Below are positions 24,567 through 36,017 of a stretch of DNA of 64,000 nucleotides, piece after piece; position 1 is the first letter of the stretch, and every line of letters starts with the position of its first letter. A model generated the notes under the pieces. That model had not been told where the DNA came from, did no database searches, and worked only from the letters and a program-made list of their open reading frames with translations. Location: assembly GCF_904849725.1 (NCBI RefSeq), contig NC_058523.1, forward strand, positions 202,395,689 through 202,459,688, in the 5' to 3' direction. The stretch is from Hordeum vulgare subsp. vulgare (taxonomy: Eukaryota > Streptophyta > Magnoliopsida > Poales > Poaceae). The position numbers were made by a program, and so were the translations under genes.

Positions 24567-25203
24567 CAACCCATAAGTGTAGGGTATCGTTTGTAGCCTT
24601 TTATGATAAGTAAGAGTGTCGAACTCAACGAGGATCTAATGGTAGAATAAATATTCCCTCAAGTTCTATCAACCACCGATACAACTCTACGCACACTTAA
24701 CGTTTCCTTTACCTAAAACAAGAATAAAACTAGATGTACTTTGAGAGAAAATAAATAGTAAGTAAATAAAATTTAGGGTTTGTTTGGTAGAAATCTTTTC
24801 GTGTAACGCAAGAGAAAGATTGTCCATAGGCCATTGAATATAACATGATTGGTACTTATCATGTGCAATGAGGGAGAGTCATACGCTAACACACTTTCCA
24901 TACTTGGATCATATGCACTTATGATTGGAAATCTAGCCAGCGTCCGCAACTAATAGAAATCATTACGGTAAACCCAACCATAGCATTAAACATCAAGTCC
25001 TCTTTACTCCCATACGCGCACAACTCCCATACACGGGTGTAAGTTTCTATCACTCTCGCCACCCACTATAAGTGAATCATGAACATATTCCAAACCCTCC
25101 AGCGTGTATCCTTCACGTGTGGGCCTCACAGAGGACACCTTAGGAAAACACAATATCAACACACAACTCATATCAATTACATCATATCAGAATTAACCCG
25201 TAG
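24567..25203 (-). repeat. Gypsy D LTR, first part (minus)
   Basis: Reverse complement of the U5 end of the gypsy C LTRs (cgtagagttgtat, gatagaacttgaggg, ggctacaaacga). It continues after gypsy 2 at 37574. The 3' LTR terminus itself is lost at the junction with the copia fragment. Confidence 0.75.
25199..25203. repeat. TSD of gypsy 2 (left)
   Basis: CGTAG, identical copy at 37574-37578. Confidence 0.92.
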
Positions 25204-25688
25204 TGTTGGGGATATTGTTTATTAAGTGACCCGCCCAATATGGGCCGGGTTACTAGTAAGGCGGTTCATCCTTTGACTCATTTGGGCCTCAGCCTGGGCG
25301 GTTTAAGGCTGCAAGATGGTTGTGATTTGTGGAAGGTCTCTGGGTTTTGCAAGACGGCGACTCAGAGGCCGCGGTGGTCACGATTTGTAAAGAGGAAGGG
25401 ACTCTTGTAAACCCTAAAGCCTCGACCTCTATATAAAGGCGAGTTTGAAGGGGGATAGGCAGGTTAGAAATCATCGAGTGCTAGGTAAGGCGAGTTACGC
25501 CTTTCTTGTAATCGAATCCACATTAATACACGCCAAGCAGGACGTAGGCTATTACCTCCACGCGAGGGGCCGAACCTGGGTAACCCGCCGTGTTCCTCCT
25601 GTTCAACCCCTCTGAGTCGCCACCAAACTGCAATGGTTCCCATACTAAGTCCTTTCACGAGGACATCTGCCGTGACAAAACCACGACA
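25204..25688 (+). repeat. 5' LTR of gypsy 2
   Basis: 485 bp with TATATAAA at 25430-25437; transcription would start about 30 bp further. Confidence 0.95.
25430..25437 (+). promoter_or_regulatory. TATA box of gypsy 2 LTR
   Basis: TATATAAA in the context cctctatataaaggcgag, conserved in both LTRs. Confidence 0.7.
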
Positions 25689-25690
25689 GT

Positions 25691-25708
25691 TGGCGCCCAC
25701 CGTGGGGC
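25691..25708 (+). promoter_or_regulatory. Primer-binding site of gypsy 2
   Basis: TGGCGCCCACCGTGGGGC starts two bases after the LTR, as expected for a tRNA-primed element. I do not assign the tRNA. Confidence 0.75.
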
Positions 25709-28200
25709 ATGCGCACGGTGGAGTTGAGTTCTCAAAGGGAGCCCTACCAAGGTTTGGGAGTTATGCGACGGCGCTCATGACTTGGAGCCGACGCGGCATA
25801 GCCTACATCGACAACCAGCGATGGGGACCTAAAGCGAATTCTCTCGAATCAGGCTACAGGGTCCCCTTCGGCAAGATCAACATCTTCATCGGCATGATCG
25901 GGTCATCTGTTCCTGAGCCGGACATCTCCTCCGACATCGTCGAGCCGGCCAGGTACGTTCATCCAGTCATAACACGGAATCTGACCCACCCGGTCTTTGT
26001 GGGTTTCACGCAGGGGTCGGAGGAGCCAGAGCACGCGGCGGCTTAGGAGGTTACCCCCATCAACTCTAACGACGAATCATCCATGGGCGATTCAGATTCC
26101 ATCCAGTCCCTCCACGGAGACGGTCTCGGAGGCTTGTCATTGGCCATGGATCCGGAAATCCTCGATCGAACCCGCCGCCAGATCGCCATCTACATGGCCG
26201 GGGCGACTCAACCCGCACAGAACCCCGCTGGAGGCGATGGGACCGGCGGGACATCCAGAAGTGCGTCAGCAGTCCTGGTGGATTTAGCGGCGGAAATCAC
26301 AAGAATAATGTCAACCCCCCTCACGCCAGAGAACCAAGAAGAGATAAACGCGGAGTTAGCAAAGCTGAGGGAGGCGGTGGCAAAGGCCCATCAGGATGCT
26401 GAGACGGAGTCCGCCAGGATGGAAACTCGACAAGCCCAGATTGCGGCCGAAAGGATGCGATTGAACACCGACAACTGGCGGCTTGAAAGACAGCAGCGCG
26501 CGTCCGACGCCGTCCATCAGCGGAGACACCAGGGTCGCCTGCCCCATGATCTCAATCCGACTCGCCTGTTCAACACTCCCCAAACACCCGGGATGGGAGC
26601 CGCCCCAGCAGGAGGGCTGGGCCGCCCTCCTAACCCACCGATTCAGCCGACTGAGGGTCAAATTCCTCGTTTCCGTACCCCTCGAGGCCACTTCTCTAAC
26701 TCGGTGGATAACGTGCTTGCCGCAACTCGCCATCTGGAGTCTCTTCCGATCCACGGCAACACCCCAGCTGAGATCGAAGCAAGGAACGCCATCGAGATGT
26801 TGAAAACGGCGGTGGTCCAAAACGCGCAGTTCTCACACAACCCCGAGCGATTGCACTCCACCCCCCAGGCGAGCTATACCAGGAGTAGGCCGGAGGATCA
26901 ACCAGCCGTAAACAGTGCCCCGCGACACTTCCCGCAGGACAACCCGCCCGAGCGGAACCCGCCGGGCAGAGGTCCACCCAACATTCAAGAGGCTCAGACT
27001 CCTCCCGCGGGGACCGGAGGGCGAGTTGGGGTGCCCTGCTTCTCCCTGGCCCTTCGAAACGAAAGAATGCCCAAGGATTTCAAAGGACCAAGAAAGGTGC
27101 CTAATTACACACCATATCTCGAACCAACATCTTGGATCGAGGGCTATGAGATCGCCATGGACATGCTCGACGTAAACGAGGCGGTTTGCGCCAGATATTT
27201 CACCATGATGCTCGAGGGATCGGCGCGCACTTGGTTGAAAAACTTACCCCCCCAATTCTATCCAATCCTGGGCCGAGCTGAAGGAGCGTTTCATCAAAAA
27301 CTTCCGGGGAACCTGTAAACGGCCGATGACGACCGTCGACTTGCAACACTGCGTACAACGCCCGGATGAGTCGGCGCACCATTGGTCGTGGCGAGTCGCG
27401 GAAATTATCCATTCATCGGATGGCATCACGGCAGCGCAAGCTGTGCTTATCCTCGAGAACAACTGCCACTACGAACCGCTGGTCCAGAAATTGGGGCGAC
27501 TCAAACGGAAAGTTCAGGATATGGGCGAGCTGATGGATGCCCTCACTAGGTACGCCGAGGCCGATGATACCAAGGATCCCGACGAGGATGGTAAGGGTAA
27601 GTCGCCCAAGAAGGGCGATTCAACCAAAAACCACACCCGCCTCCAAGGCCGCAATCGTCACAACCAGGGGACCAACGGCAACCGTAGGCCACAGGAGGAG
27701 CCCTCGGATCTGGTTGCCAACACCAACGCCAATGACGGCAAAAAGAAGAATCGAGGCTTCAGTGGGAAAAGGCCGCGTAATTACGAAGAGCTACTCAAAG
27801 GCCCTTGCCTGCACCACGCCACGGCCGACGGCCTGGCGGGACACTCTTGGGAGAACTGTTTCGTGATGCGAGAATTTCGGGCCGAGGCAATCAAGAAGAG
27901 CCAAAGCAAAGATCCGAACCGTCGCCAGGACCAACTCGCCGCGCCCAATCAAAGGCACAACCCCTTCGGCGGTTTTCCCGAACAAGTGGCATATGGGGCC
28001 CGCAGCCAGGCGGCGGTCAGTACCCGGTGCACCACCAACGGCGGTACAACCCGCCGGGAGTTTTCCTGCAGCCGCCCCCACAGGGGGCTCCGCAGGACCA
28101 GGATGACCATGGGGGCTTCCGCAACAATCCTAAACAGCTAAGTAATGGGCAGTACCATGTTTTCACCACTAATGCTTGCAGGCGTGATAAAAAGGTAAAT
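25709..28200 (+). pseudogene. Gypsy 2 gag
   Basis: The likely start ATG is at 25709, directly after the PBS (MRTVELSSQRE). A frameshift near 25765 leads to the frame of 25760-26046 (TWSRRGIAYIDNQRWGPK), ended by TAG at 26044-26046. The 411-codon piece 26083-27318 has a Glu/Ala/Arg helix (about 26310-26500), Pro-rich linkers and the start of the retrotransposon gag domain (TSWIEGYEIAMDML, ARYFTMMLEGSARTWLKNLP). A seven-C run at 27247-27253 breaks the frame; the domain continues in 27326-28141 (VQRPDESAHHWSWRVAEII, then a Lys/Asp-rich linker). Another frame change near 27990-28010 joins the pol frame. Gag is dead. Confidence 0.88.
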
Positions 28201-28950
28201 CACCGGGCGTACAGCGTAATTGAGCCGGCAGTTCCCAGATATCTCCACTGGTCCGAACAGACCATAACATGGAGCAGAGAGGATCACCCGCCGAGAATAG
28301 ATAACCCGGGCGACCTGGCATTAGTCGTGGCTCCCCAAGTGGGGGGCTACACTCTATCGAAAGTACTAATGGATGGCGGCAGCAGCATTAATATCCTATA
28401 CTTCGACACCTTCCGGAGGATGAATCTATTAGAGAAATACTTGATGCCTTCAACCACGGTCTTCCACGGCATCGTCCCGGGCAAATCGGCTTATCCCATA
28501 GGCCGGGTCAGGCTCTCAGTAGCGTTTGGAACTACGCAGAATTACAGGTCGGAGTCTCTGGTCTTCGAGGTGGTCAAACTAAAAAGCCCGTACCGTGCGC
28601 TGTTCGGGCGACCGGCTTACACTCGCTTCATGGCCCGCCCGTGCTACATCTACCTCAAGCTCAAAATGCCTGGTCCTAAAGGGCCCATCACGATTGACGG
28701 AGATAGAAGAATTGCAAAGGAGTGTGAGGAAGGAGACGCGGCCTACACGGAAGTCGCCTGCGCGGCGGAAGAGCTCAAAAACCATCGGGCCAATGTTGAC
28801 CCGGCAGACATGTCACCGCTCAAGAAGCCGACTACAGATTCCGAGTCGCCCCTCAAGTTCAAACCAACGGATGACACGAAGACAGTCGACTTCGTCCCTG
28901 GCGATTCATCCAAGCAGTTTACCATTGGAACGGGTCTGGACCCCAAATAG
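28150..28950 (+). pseudogene. Gypsy 2 aspartic protease
   Basis: VLMDGGSSINILY holds the D-G-G-S active-site variant used by this gypsy lineage (Asp codon at 28372-28374), followed by FGRPAYTRFMARPCYIYLKLKMPG. TAG at 28948-28950 ends the frame in a context where Gln (CAG) is usual. In frame with RT downstream. Confidence 0.85.
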
Positions 28951-30864
28951 GAAAGCGCGCTCATCGAATTCATCCGTGAGAATCGGGACATCTTCGCATG
29001 GAAGCCCTCTGACATGCCGGGTGTACCGAGAGAATTCGCTGAGCACCATCTTAATATTGACCCAAAATGAAAACCTGTCCAACAATACCTTCGCAGGTTT
29101 AACGAGGAGCGATGGAAGGTGATTGGAGAGGAAGTCGCCCGTCTTTTAGCCGCCGGGTTCATCGTGGAAGTCTTTCACCCCAAATGGCTAGCTAACCCGG
29201 TGTTAGTACTCAAGAAGAATGGCACGTTCTGTATGTGTATTGACTATACGGACCTCAACAGAGCTTGTCCCAAGGATCCTTTCGCTCTTCCCCGCATCGA
29301 CCAAATCATTGACTCGGTGGCGGGGTGCGAACAATTGTGCTTTTTGGACGCCTATTCAGGTTATCATCAGATCAAAATGGTTGTGGAAGATCAAGAGAAG
29401 ACCGCCTTCATAACCCCCTTCGGGGCCTTTTGCTATGTGTCCATGCCGTTCGGGCTCAAGAGCGCAGGGGCGACTTACCAACGCTGCATCCAGAATTGTC
29501 TTCATAACCAAATTGGCCGCAACGTCCATGCCTATGTTGACGACATTGTGGTCAAGACCCGCCGGGACGAGACACTTCTGGAAGACCTTAAGGAAACCTT
29601 TGATAATTTACGGGTATATCAGATGAAGCTAAATCCTACCAAGTGCGTTTTCGGCGTACCTGCGGGAAAACTACTAGGTTTCTTGGTATCGGAGCGCGGC
29701 ATCAAGGCTAACCCGGACAAAATTGAAGCGGTTACTTCCCTCGGCAAGCCGACGAATGTTAATCAAGTTCAGCGATTGGTGGGTCGTATTGCGGCTCTCA
29801 GTCGTTTCGTGAGCCGCCTCGGAGAAAAGGCGATTCCTCTTTATCAATTGTTGAGAAAGTCCGACCGATTCGTATGGACAGAGGAGGCTGACGAGGCATT
29901 TCAGGCCTTGAAACATCAATTGGTTAACCCGCCGGTCCTGGCGGCCCCCACTGAAAAGGAGCCTATGCTCTTGTATATCGCCGCGAATTCCGAAGCGGTC
30001 AGCGTGGCTGTGGTCGTCGAAAGAAAGGAGGAAGGAAAGGAATACCCGGTGCAACGCCCGGTGTACTTTATCAGTGAGGTGTTAACTCTTTCCAAACAAC
30101 GATACCCACATTGGCAGAAACTGGTCTATGGGGTGTTCATGGCGAGTCGAAAGCTTAAACATTATTTCCAGGAACACCCGATCACCGTGGTCAGTTCCGC
30201 GCGCCTCGGTGACGTCATCCAAAACCACGAGGCAACAGGGCGAATCGCCAAATGGGCAATAGAACTTGGGTCGCATCACATACAATATACCCGCCGCACG
30301 GCCATCAAGTCCCAGGCACTAGTTGATTTCGTCAACGATTGGACGGAGCTTCAGGCTCCGGAAGATCGGCCTGACCTTACCTATTGGACTATTTATTTTG
30401 ATGGATCCAGGCAGTTGGAGGGCTCGGGGGCGGGTGTGGTGTTGATATCCCCTCAAGGAGATAAGTTCTGCTACGTTCTCCGGCTCATGTTCCCTTGCAC
30501 AAATAATGCGGCAGAATATGAAGCTCTGCTTCACGGTTTGCGACTGGCAAAAGAGATGAACCTAACCCGAGTCAGATGCTTTGGGGATTCAGATTTGGTG
30601 GTGCAACAGGTTTCGGGCACCTGGGACTCTCGAGATCCTATGATGGCGGCTTACAGGAGAGCTGTATCTGACGTGGCGGGCTATTTTCATGGGTACCAGG
30701 TTGATCATGTTGATCGGCGACTCAACGAAGCAGCTGATGCCCTCTCGCGACTCGGCTCACAGAGAAAACCGGTCCCCCCTAATGTTTTCTTGGATGTCTT
30801 GCATAAACCGTCTGTGACTGTACCCACGGAGGAGGAATTGGCGATACCAGATCCCGAGTCTTAG
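28951..30864 (+). pseudogene. Gypsy 2 reverse transcriptase-RNase H
   Basis: A TGA at 29068-29070 is followed by 581 open codons (29119-30864). RT shows the fingers (VLVLKKNGTFCMCIDYTDLN), DAYSGYHQI, PFGLKSAGATYQR and the YVDD catalytic box at 29533-29544. The connection domain and an RNase H follow with the four acidic residues in place: DGS (30400), AEYEALL, GDSDLV and NEAADALS. Premature TAG at 30862-30864. Apart from the stops, every catalytic residue I looked for is present. Confidence 0.93.
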
Positions 30865-30867
30865 CTT

Positions 30868-32135
30868 GTGGCGGCTCTCCATGTCACTCCGGATTGGGCT
30901 TTTCCTTATCTGGCTTATCTCGCTCGAGGCGAGTTACCCACTGATGAAGTTTTGGCTCGCCAGATTGTTCGGCGTAGCAAGTCCATGGTCATCATTAATG
31001 GCGAGCTGTATAAACAAAGTGCTTCAGGGGTCTTTCAACGGTGCGTCTCTTCCGAGGAAGGATGCATAATCCTAAATGACATCCATTCTAGAGATTGCGG
31101 GCATCACGTCGGGTCACGTTCTTTGGTATCAAAAGCCTTTCGACATGGTTTCTTCTGGTTGACGGCTCACGCAGATGCAGAAGATATAGTACGGCGGTGT
31201 GAGGGGTGCCAACGATATGGGAGACAGGCTCATGTGCCGGCTCAAGAATTGAGGATGATTCCCATTACTTGGCCTTTCGCGGTCATGGGGCTGGACATGG
31301 TCGGTCCCTTTAAGATGTCCTCCAACAAGAAAACTCACTTATTGGTGGCGGTTGATAAGTTCACTAAATGGATTGAGGCGGAACCTGTTGGGGCTTGCGA
31401 TGCGGAGACTGCGGTCAAATTTCTGAAAAAGCTGATTTTCCGTTTTGGATATCCACACAGTATTATCACGGACAATGGTACTAACTTGTCCCAAGGAGCG
31501 ATCCTGGATTTTTGTCGCCGTGAACATATCCGGCTTGATATTTCTGCAGTTGCTCACGCGCAGTCAAACGGGCAAGCAGAGCGGGCGAATCAGAGATTAA
31601 ACCTCGCCTCATGGTTCCCCTAGAAAGAACTCCAGGGTGTTGGGTTGAGGAACTACCTTCGGTATTATGGAGCATCCGGACCACCCCGAATCGATCCACG
31701 GGGTTCACGCCTTTCTTTTTGGTCTATGGAGCCGAAGCTGTCCTTCCTACCGACATAAGACATGATTCTCTTAGAGTCGCCGCATATGTGGAGCAAGATA
31801 ATGAGTTGGCGCGTCAGAATTCCTTGGATGCCTTGGAAGAGGCGCGTGACTTAGCGGCGGCTCGTTCAGCTATCTATCAGCAAGATCTGCGGCGTTATCA
31901 TAGTCGTTGGGTTAAGAGTCGGACTTTCCAGGAGGGCGACTTGGTACTTCGTCTGATACAAGATCGGGCAGGCATGCACAAGCTCTCGCCCCCTTGGGAA
32001 GGGCCTTTCGTCGTCACCAAGAACCTCCGCAATGGCTCTTACTACTTAATGGATCTTCGGCCTGATCGACCGACTATGGAGGCTGAGTCAACTCGCCCTT
32101 GGAATATTGCCCATTTGCGGCCTTACTACACTTGA
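30868..32135 (+). pseudogene. Gypsy 2 integrase
   Basis: Zinc-binding HHCC region (DIHSRDCGHHVG ... CEGCQRYG), then the core with D (31294-31296, GLDMVGPF), D (31471-31473, ITDNGTN) and E (31579-31581, NGQAERANQ). A small deletion near 31595 shifts the frame: 30868-31623 ends early, and the C-terminal part (LERTPGCWVEELPSVLWSIRTT, FLVYGAEAVLP, FQEGDLVLRL, PWEGPFVV, WNIAHLRPYY) continues in 31611-32135. No chromodomain is seen. Confidence 0.92.
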
Positions 32136-32242
32136 GTTCTTAAAAACTCCATGCTTCGTAAGTTTTTCAGTTTCATTATGATGTAATAAAATGTTCCCCG
32201 ACTTGGGGGCTTCTTCCTTAAAAAAGAGCAATTTGTGTCATC

Positions 32243-32495
32243 CTGTTGCGACCTTATGAGCCGACAGAACATGCATTTAGGGTGGGTGCACGAGCTTTCT
32301 GACTCGCCTCCCCCTGTCACGATCGTATGAGCCGACGAAACCTGCATTTAGGGTGGGTGCACGAGCTTTTTGACTCGCCTCCCCCTGTCGCGACCGTATG
32401 AGCCGACGAAACCTGCATTAGGGGTGGGTGCACGAGCTTTCTGACTCGCCTCCCCCTGTCGCGACCGTATGAGCTAACGAAACCTGCATTACTGG
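32243..32495 (+). repeat. 71-bp minisatellite, about 3.5 copies
   Basis: Units 32243-32313, 32314-32384, 32385-32455 and a partial fourth to about 32495. Shared core ctgtcgcgaccgtatgagcc ... gggtgggtgcacgagctt. Lies between the convergent ends of pol (32135) and the antisense gene (32754). Confidence 0.9.
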
Positions 32496-32753
32496 TGTTA
32501 AGCTTTGAACTTGGAGGTTTTTTCTATCCTCTGCATGTTTTTTGAAACTACTTGCAGTGTCTTTTATGTTCCCAGATGATATGTTCAGAGGTCTGTCCTT
32601 GGCGGATTAAGCATTGCAGAAGATTTTTATAAAGGCGGATCAATTATTTCAAACCGCTTCAAAAGCGGTAAGAGGTTGTATTTTTTGGCAGAAGGGGTCA
32701 TCAAAAGATAGTATTAACTATTACATGGTTCATGGGCCAAATTCGAGAAAGGT

Positions 32754-35700
32754 CTACTTCCCTAAATCCTGGCGCGAGCTTTGACCGGCTTCGATTTGTA
32801 AATCGCCCAAAACCCAATTGCACTTGGACAAAGAAGCAAAATCATCTTCATCGGTCAAGATGGATGCCAGGTCTGCTTCCCAGTCGAAGGGGTTCTTGGG
32901 TCGCCGAGGGATTAGGTTGGTCACCACGAAGGTTGGCGGGCTGATTTTCTTATTCTTACCATCGTAAGCCGCCTGATATTTTGTTAAGTCAAGGCTGGCG
33001 GCGAGTTGAGTTGCGGCCAGCCGAGAATCTTTGACAACCTTCCGGTAGTCTTCTTCCACGAACTCCGAGCCGTCATCTTTAAGCTGAGGGAAGCCGGCAG
33101 CTACTTCTTCCAAATTAATTTCCGGAGCGTACGCCAAGCAGCGACTCAGAGCCGTCAGGACACCCTTCTGGGCGGCTGACCGGGTTAACTCGCCGATCTG
33201 GGGAGGAAGTGTGGATAGATATCCAAGCACCTTCTTGATGGAAGTGATGGGCTCTTTTGCACCTATTACGGCTTTGACGGTCAGCACACTGCCTGTGTAC
33301 AGCTGTTCCGTCAGCGTATAGATCGCCTTCAGCATCAACACGCAGTCGTCTTGCAGATTGGCGACTCTCGAGCCTGGGATTTGATAACCGGTAAGTTAAC
33401 ATTAAGGAATTTGCCCAATTAAGAGGATAAGGTTGGAGAGTTAGGTAAAGCTTACCAAAGATGGCTTGTGTTATGTTGGAGATATGGCGCTTTAAGCCGG
33501 ATAGCTCCTGTTGGACAGTCGCCAGCTTTGCTTCTGCTTTTTCGTCTCTCTTCAAAGCCGCTCTTTGGTCAGCCTGAGTTCTTTCTAACTCGGCTTTGAG
33601 CTTTTCCAATTCAACCAGAGCCAACTTATATTTGTCTTCCGACTGAGTTCGGGCATCTTGTTGATCAGACAAGTTTCTCCTTAAGTCGCCCAGGGCCAGT
33701 TCGGTCTGGGCAAGGCTTTCCTGTTCAAAATTTAAAACAAAGACAAGTCTCATCAATATTGCAAGGCAATACCCCTGACACTTGGGGGCTAATGTATAAT
33801 TCTCAAGAAAGATTATACAGAAATCAAGACCCGGCTCATCCTTTTACTGATGAGCCGGCCCATTGGGGTTAATGGAGATAGTATAGAGTATAAAAGTTTA
33901 CCTCATGCTTGTTATTTAACATCTTTAGCAGATTCTTTTCCATCTCATAACTCGCTTCCAGGCGACTTGCGAAGCCAGCACAGAGTTCTTTAAACTCCAG
34001 ACCTGCATAGTCAGAAAGTTTCGCCTTGGAAGGCCCAGACTCGGGAATTGATGGAGAAGGGGATGCTATATGTTTGGAGACGATTGTCGCTGCCGGCTTG
34101 GAGAAACCAGAACCAGTAATGACTACAGCATCTGGGTCATCAGCTGTCGCCATTACGATCAGTGATCTAGGGACATCCGTTGATCCTTTGGGCGACTCAG
34201 GAAGGTCCGCTTGAATTGTCGGCTCGTCTTGACTCGGATCTTCTTGAGTCGGAGTAGCTTTCCTTGGAAGCTCAGAAGTGGCGTCAGGGATTGATCCACT
34301 GGTCTTCCTATTTTTGGCTTGTGCCCTAACGAAAGAGATAGGTGTGTTAAAAAATTAAAAAGAGTGCTATTCTCAAGGATCAGGGCAAGAAACTTACCCC
34401 AGGACTCGGATCATTGGTGGAAGGGTCGACATCACTGAGTCGCCAGAAGTAGGGGGAGAATCCTGCAGAATTTATACATCGATAATACAGGCGGGTTATG
34501 ACTGCGACCCAAAAGCAGCACGAACAACGGTTCCTCAAATAAAAAAAAGGAGGTACCTCGCTTGGTTTTCTTTTGTTCGTTGTTGGCAAGCCAGGTATTA
34601 GATCGCCGGAGTGACTTCGTGTTTTCCGGTTCGAGGCGTGCTGTGTTCTTTTCAATAAGAAATTTGGGTCCAAATGGGCATCTGGATGTGAGAAGGGGAC
34701 TTTCCCACATATTAGCCGGGCCGGCTTAGGCGAGGAAGGAGATGAATCGGAGGAGACGGAAATTACCTCGACGGAGTCCTCTTGGCTTCCATTATCTTCA
34801 TTCTGTTACAAGAGGAGTGAGAGATATAAATAAAAGTTAAAAAGAGGACGGATTGGTACCTCTGAGAGTGCGTCGCCAGCTTGAGATTCGTCGACTTCAG
34901 ATGGCTCGGCCGCAGTAGATTTACCTTTGCCCTTGTTTTTCTTGGAAGGCGGCTTAGCACTCTTCATGGCTTGTTTCTTAGGTCTCCTAGACCAGAACTT
35001 GTCGCCTTTCTGGAAAGGAATATGGCATGAAGTCATGATGGCAGTAAAACAGATGGAATAAAAAGTTGAGGGCGAGTTTGCTTTGGTTACCTTGGGTGCC
35101 GGGTTAATCTTGCAGAAGGGCTTAAGGCCGATTTGGCCGCATTTTGCTGCAGGTTCGCCGGTCAACTTCCTGATGATGGCGACGATGTCTTTTTCCGTTA
35201 ATGCTGTGTGGAAGTAGCATTGGGGATGATCCAGAGTGCCGTCAAATTAGCACATCAGACCATCTCGGCGGCTAAGAGGAAGGATCCGCCATTCGACCCA
35301 GCAGTGGATCAGGTCAACCCCGGTGAGACCGTTGTTCGTCAAGGATCTCAGTTCGGACAGAATTGGGATGAAGTCCGACTCTTCTTCCTCGGTGAGCTTG
35401 TCAAGGAGCTTAAAATTGACCGGAAGGCGGGTTGGCCTGTAGCCCAGAAGTTTGTTCTCGCCGGTAGGGGATGTTTCTTTGCAATAAAACCAAGATTCAC
35501 CCCAGCCTTTGGGGTGGCTAGGCATAGTGAGTGAAGGAAACGGACTGTCCCTGCGACGCTGGACGTTGACCCCGCCAAGTTCCAAACTGGGGCCATTGTG
35601 GAATTCCGTCTGGCGATTCAAGTGGAAAAAGTACCAAAACAGAGGGACGGAAGGCTCGATCCGCAAATAAGCTTCGCAAAGGACTTGGAATTGACTTAGG

Positions 35701-35975
35701 TTGCTTATGGAATTGGGTCCCAAATCCTGGAGTCGGACATTCATGAAGTTCAGAGCGTCCCTAAGGAATTTAGATCCGGGCGGCTTAAAACCCCGTTCCA
35801 AGTGTTCCACAAAAACTACTATCTCCCCTTCCTTGGGGTTGGGGAGGTCTTCTCCTAACCCGGTGCGCCATCCAATGACGTCTTGAGGATCCAAGCAGCC
35901 CGCTTTCACGTAATTCGCCAAAACAGCATCATCGACTTTGGTAGGAAGCCAATCGCTCTTGAAAACGGCACCCAT
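32754..35975 (-). CDS. Spliced antisense accessory gene of gypsy 2 (PF04195-like N-terminus, coiled coil)
   Basis: Minus-strand gene convergent with gag-pol. Start taken at ATG 35975 (MGAVFKSDWLPTKVDD) because TTTGTAG just before it looks like a 3' splice site. N-terminal domain to 35247 with GFKPPGSKFLRDALNF and VRLQDLGPNS, the PF04195-type core; a TAA near 35249-35247 interrupts it, then it resumes (FDGTLDHPQCYF). A Lys-rich exon (RRPKKQAMKSAKPPSKKNKG) may be a nuclear signal. A long heptad-like coiled coil (33720-33456, ELALGDLRRNL...ELEKLKAELERTQAD) and a helical C-terminus (33373-32754) follow. GT-AG introns fit at 35090-35010, 34859-34803 (only 57 nt), 34766-34682, 33901-33721 and 33455-33374. 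The frame through 34681-34550 is uncertain. Function unknown. Confidence 0.7.
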
Positions 35976-36017
35976 GCTACAAATAGGTAAGAATATGGTA
36001 TTACATGTCTCGAACAT

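Noticed and set aside
26083..28141. Programmed gag frameshift at the C7 run (27247-27253)
   Set aside because: Other frameshifts and stops in the same gene show general decay, and the run sits inside the gag domain, not at a gag-pol border; a simple indel is more likely.
32126..32347. 73-codon minus-strand ORF
   Set aside because: Lies in the 71-bp minisatellite and the pol 3' flank; an artefact of the repeat.
32243..32495. CRISPR-like array
   Set aside because: Units are contiguous 71-bp tandem copies with no unique spacers, in a plant retrotransposon.
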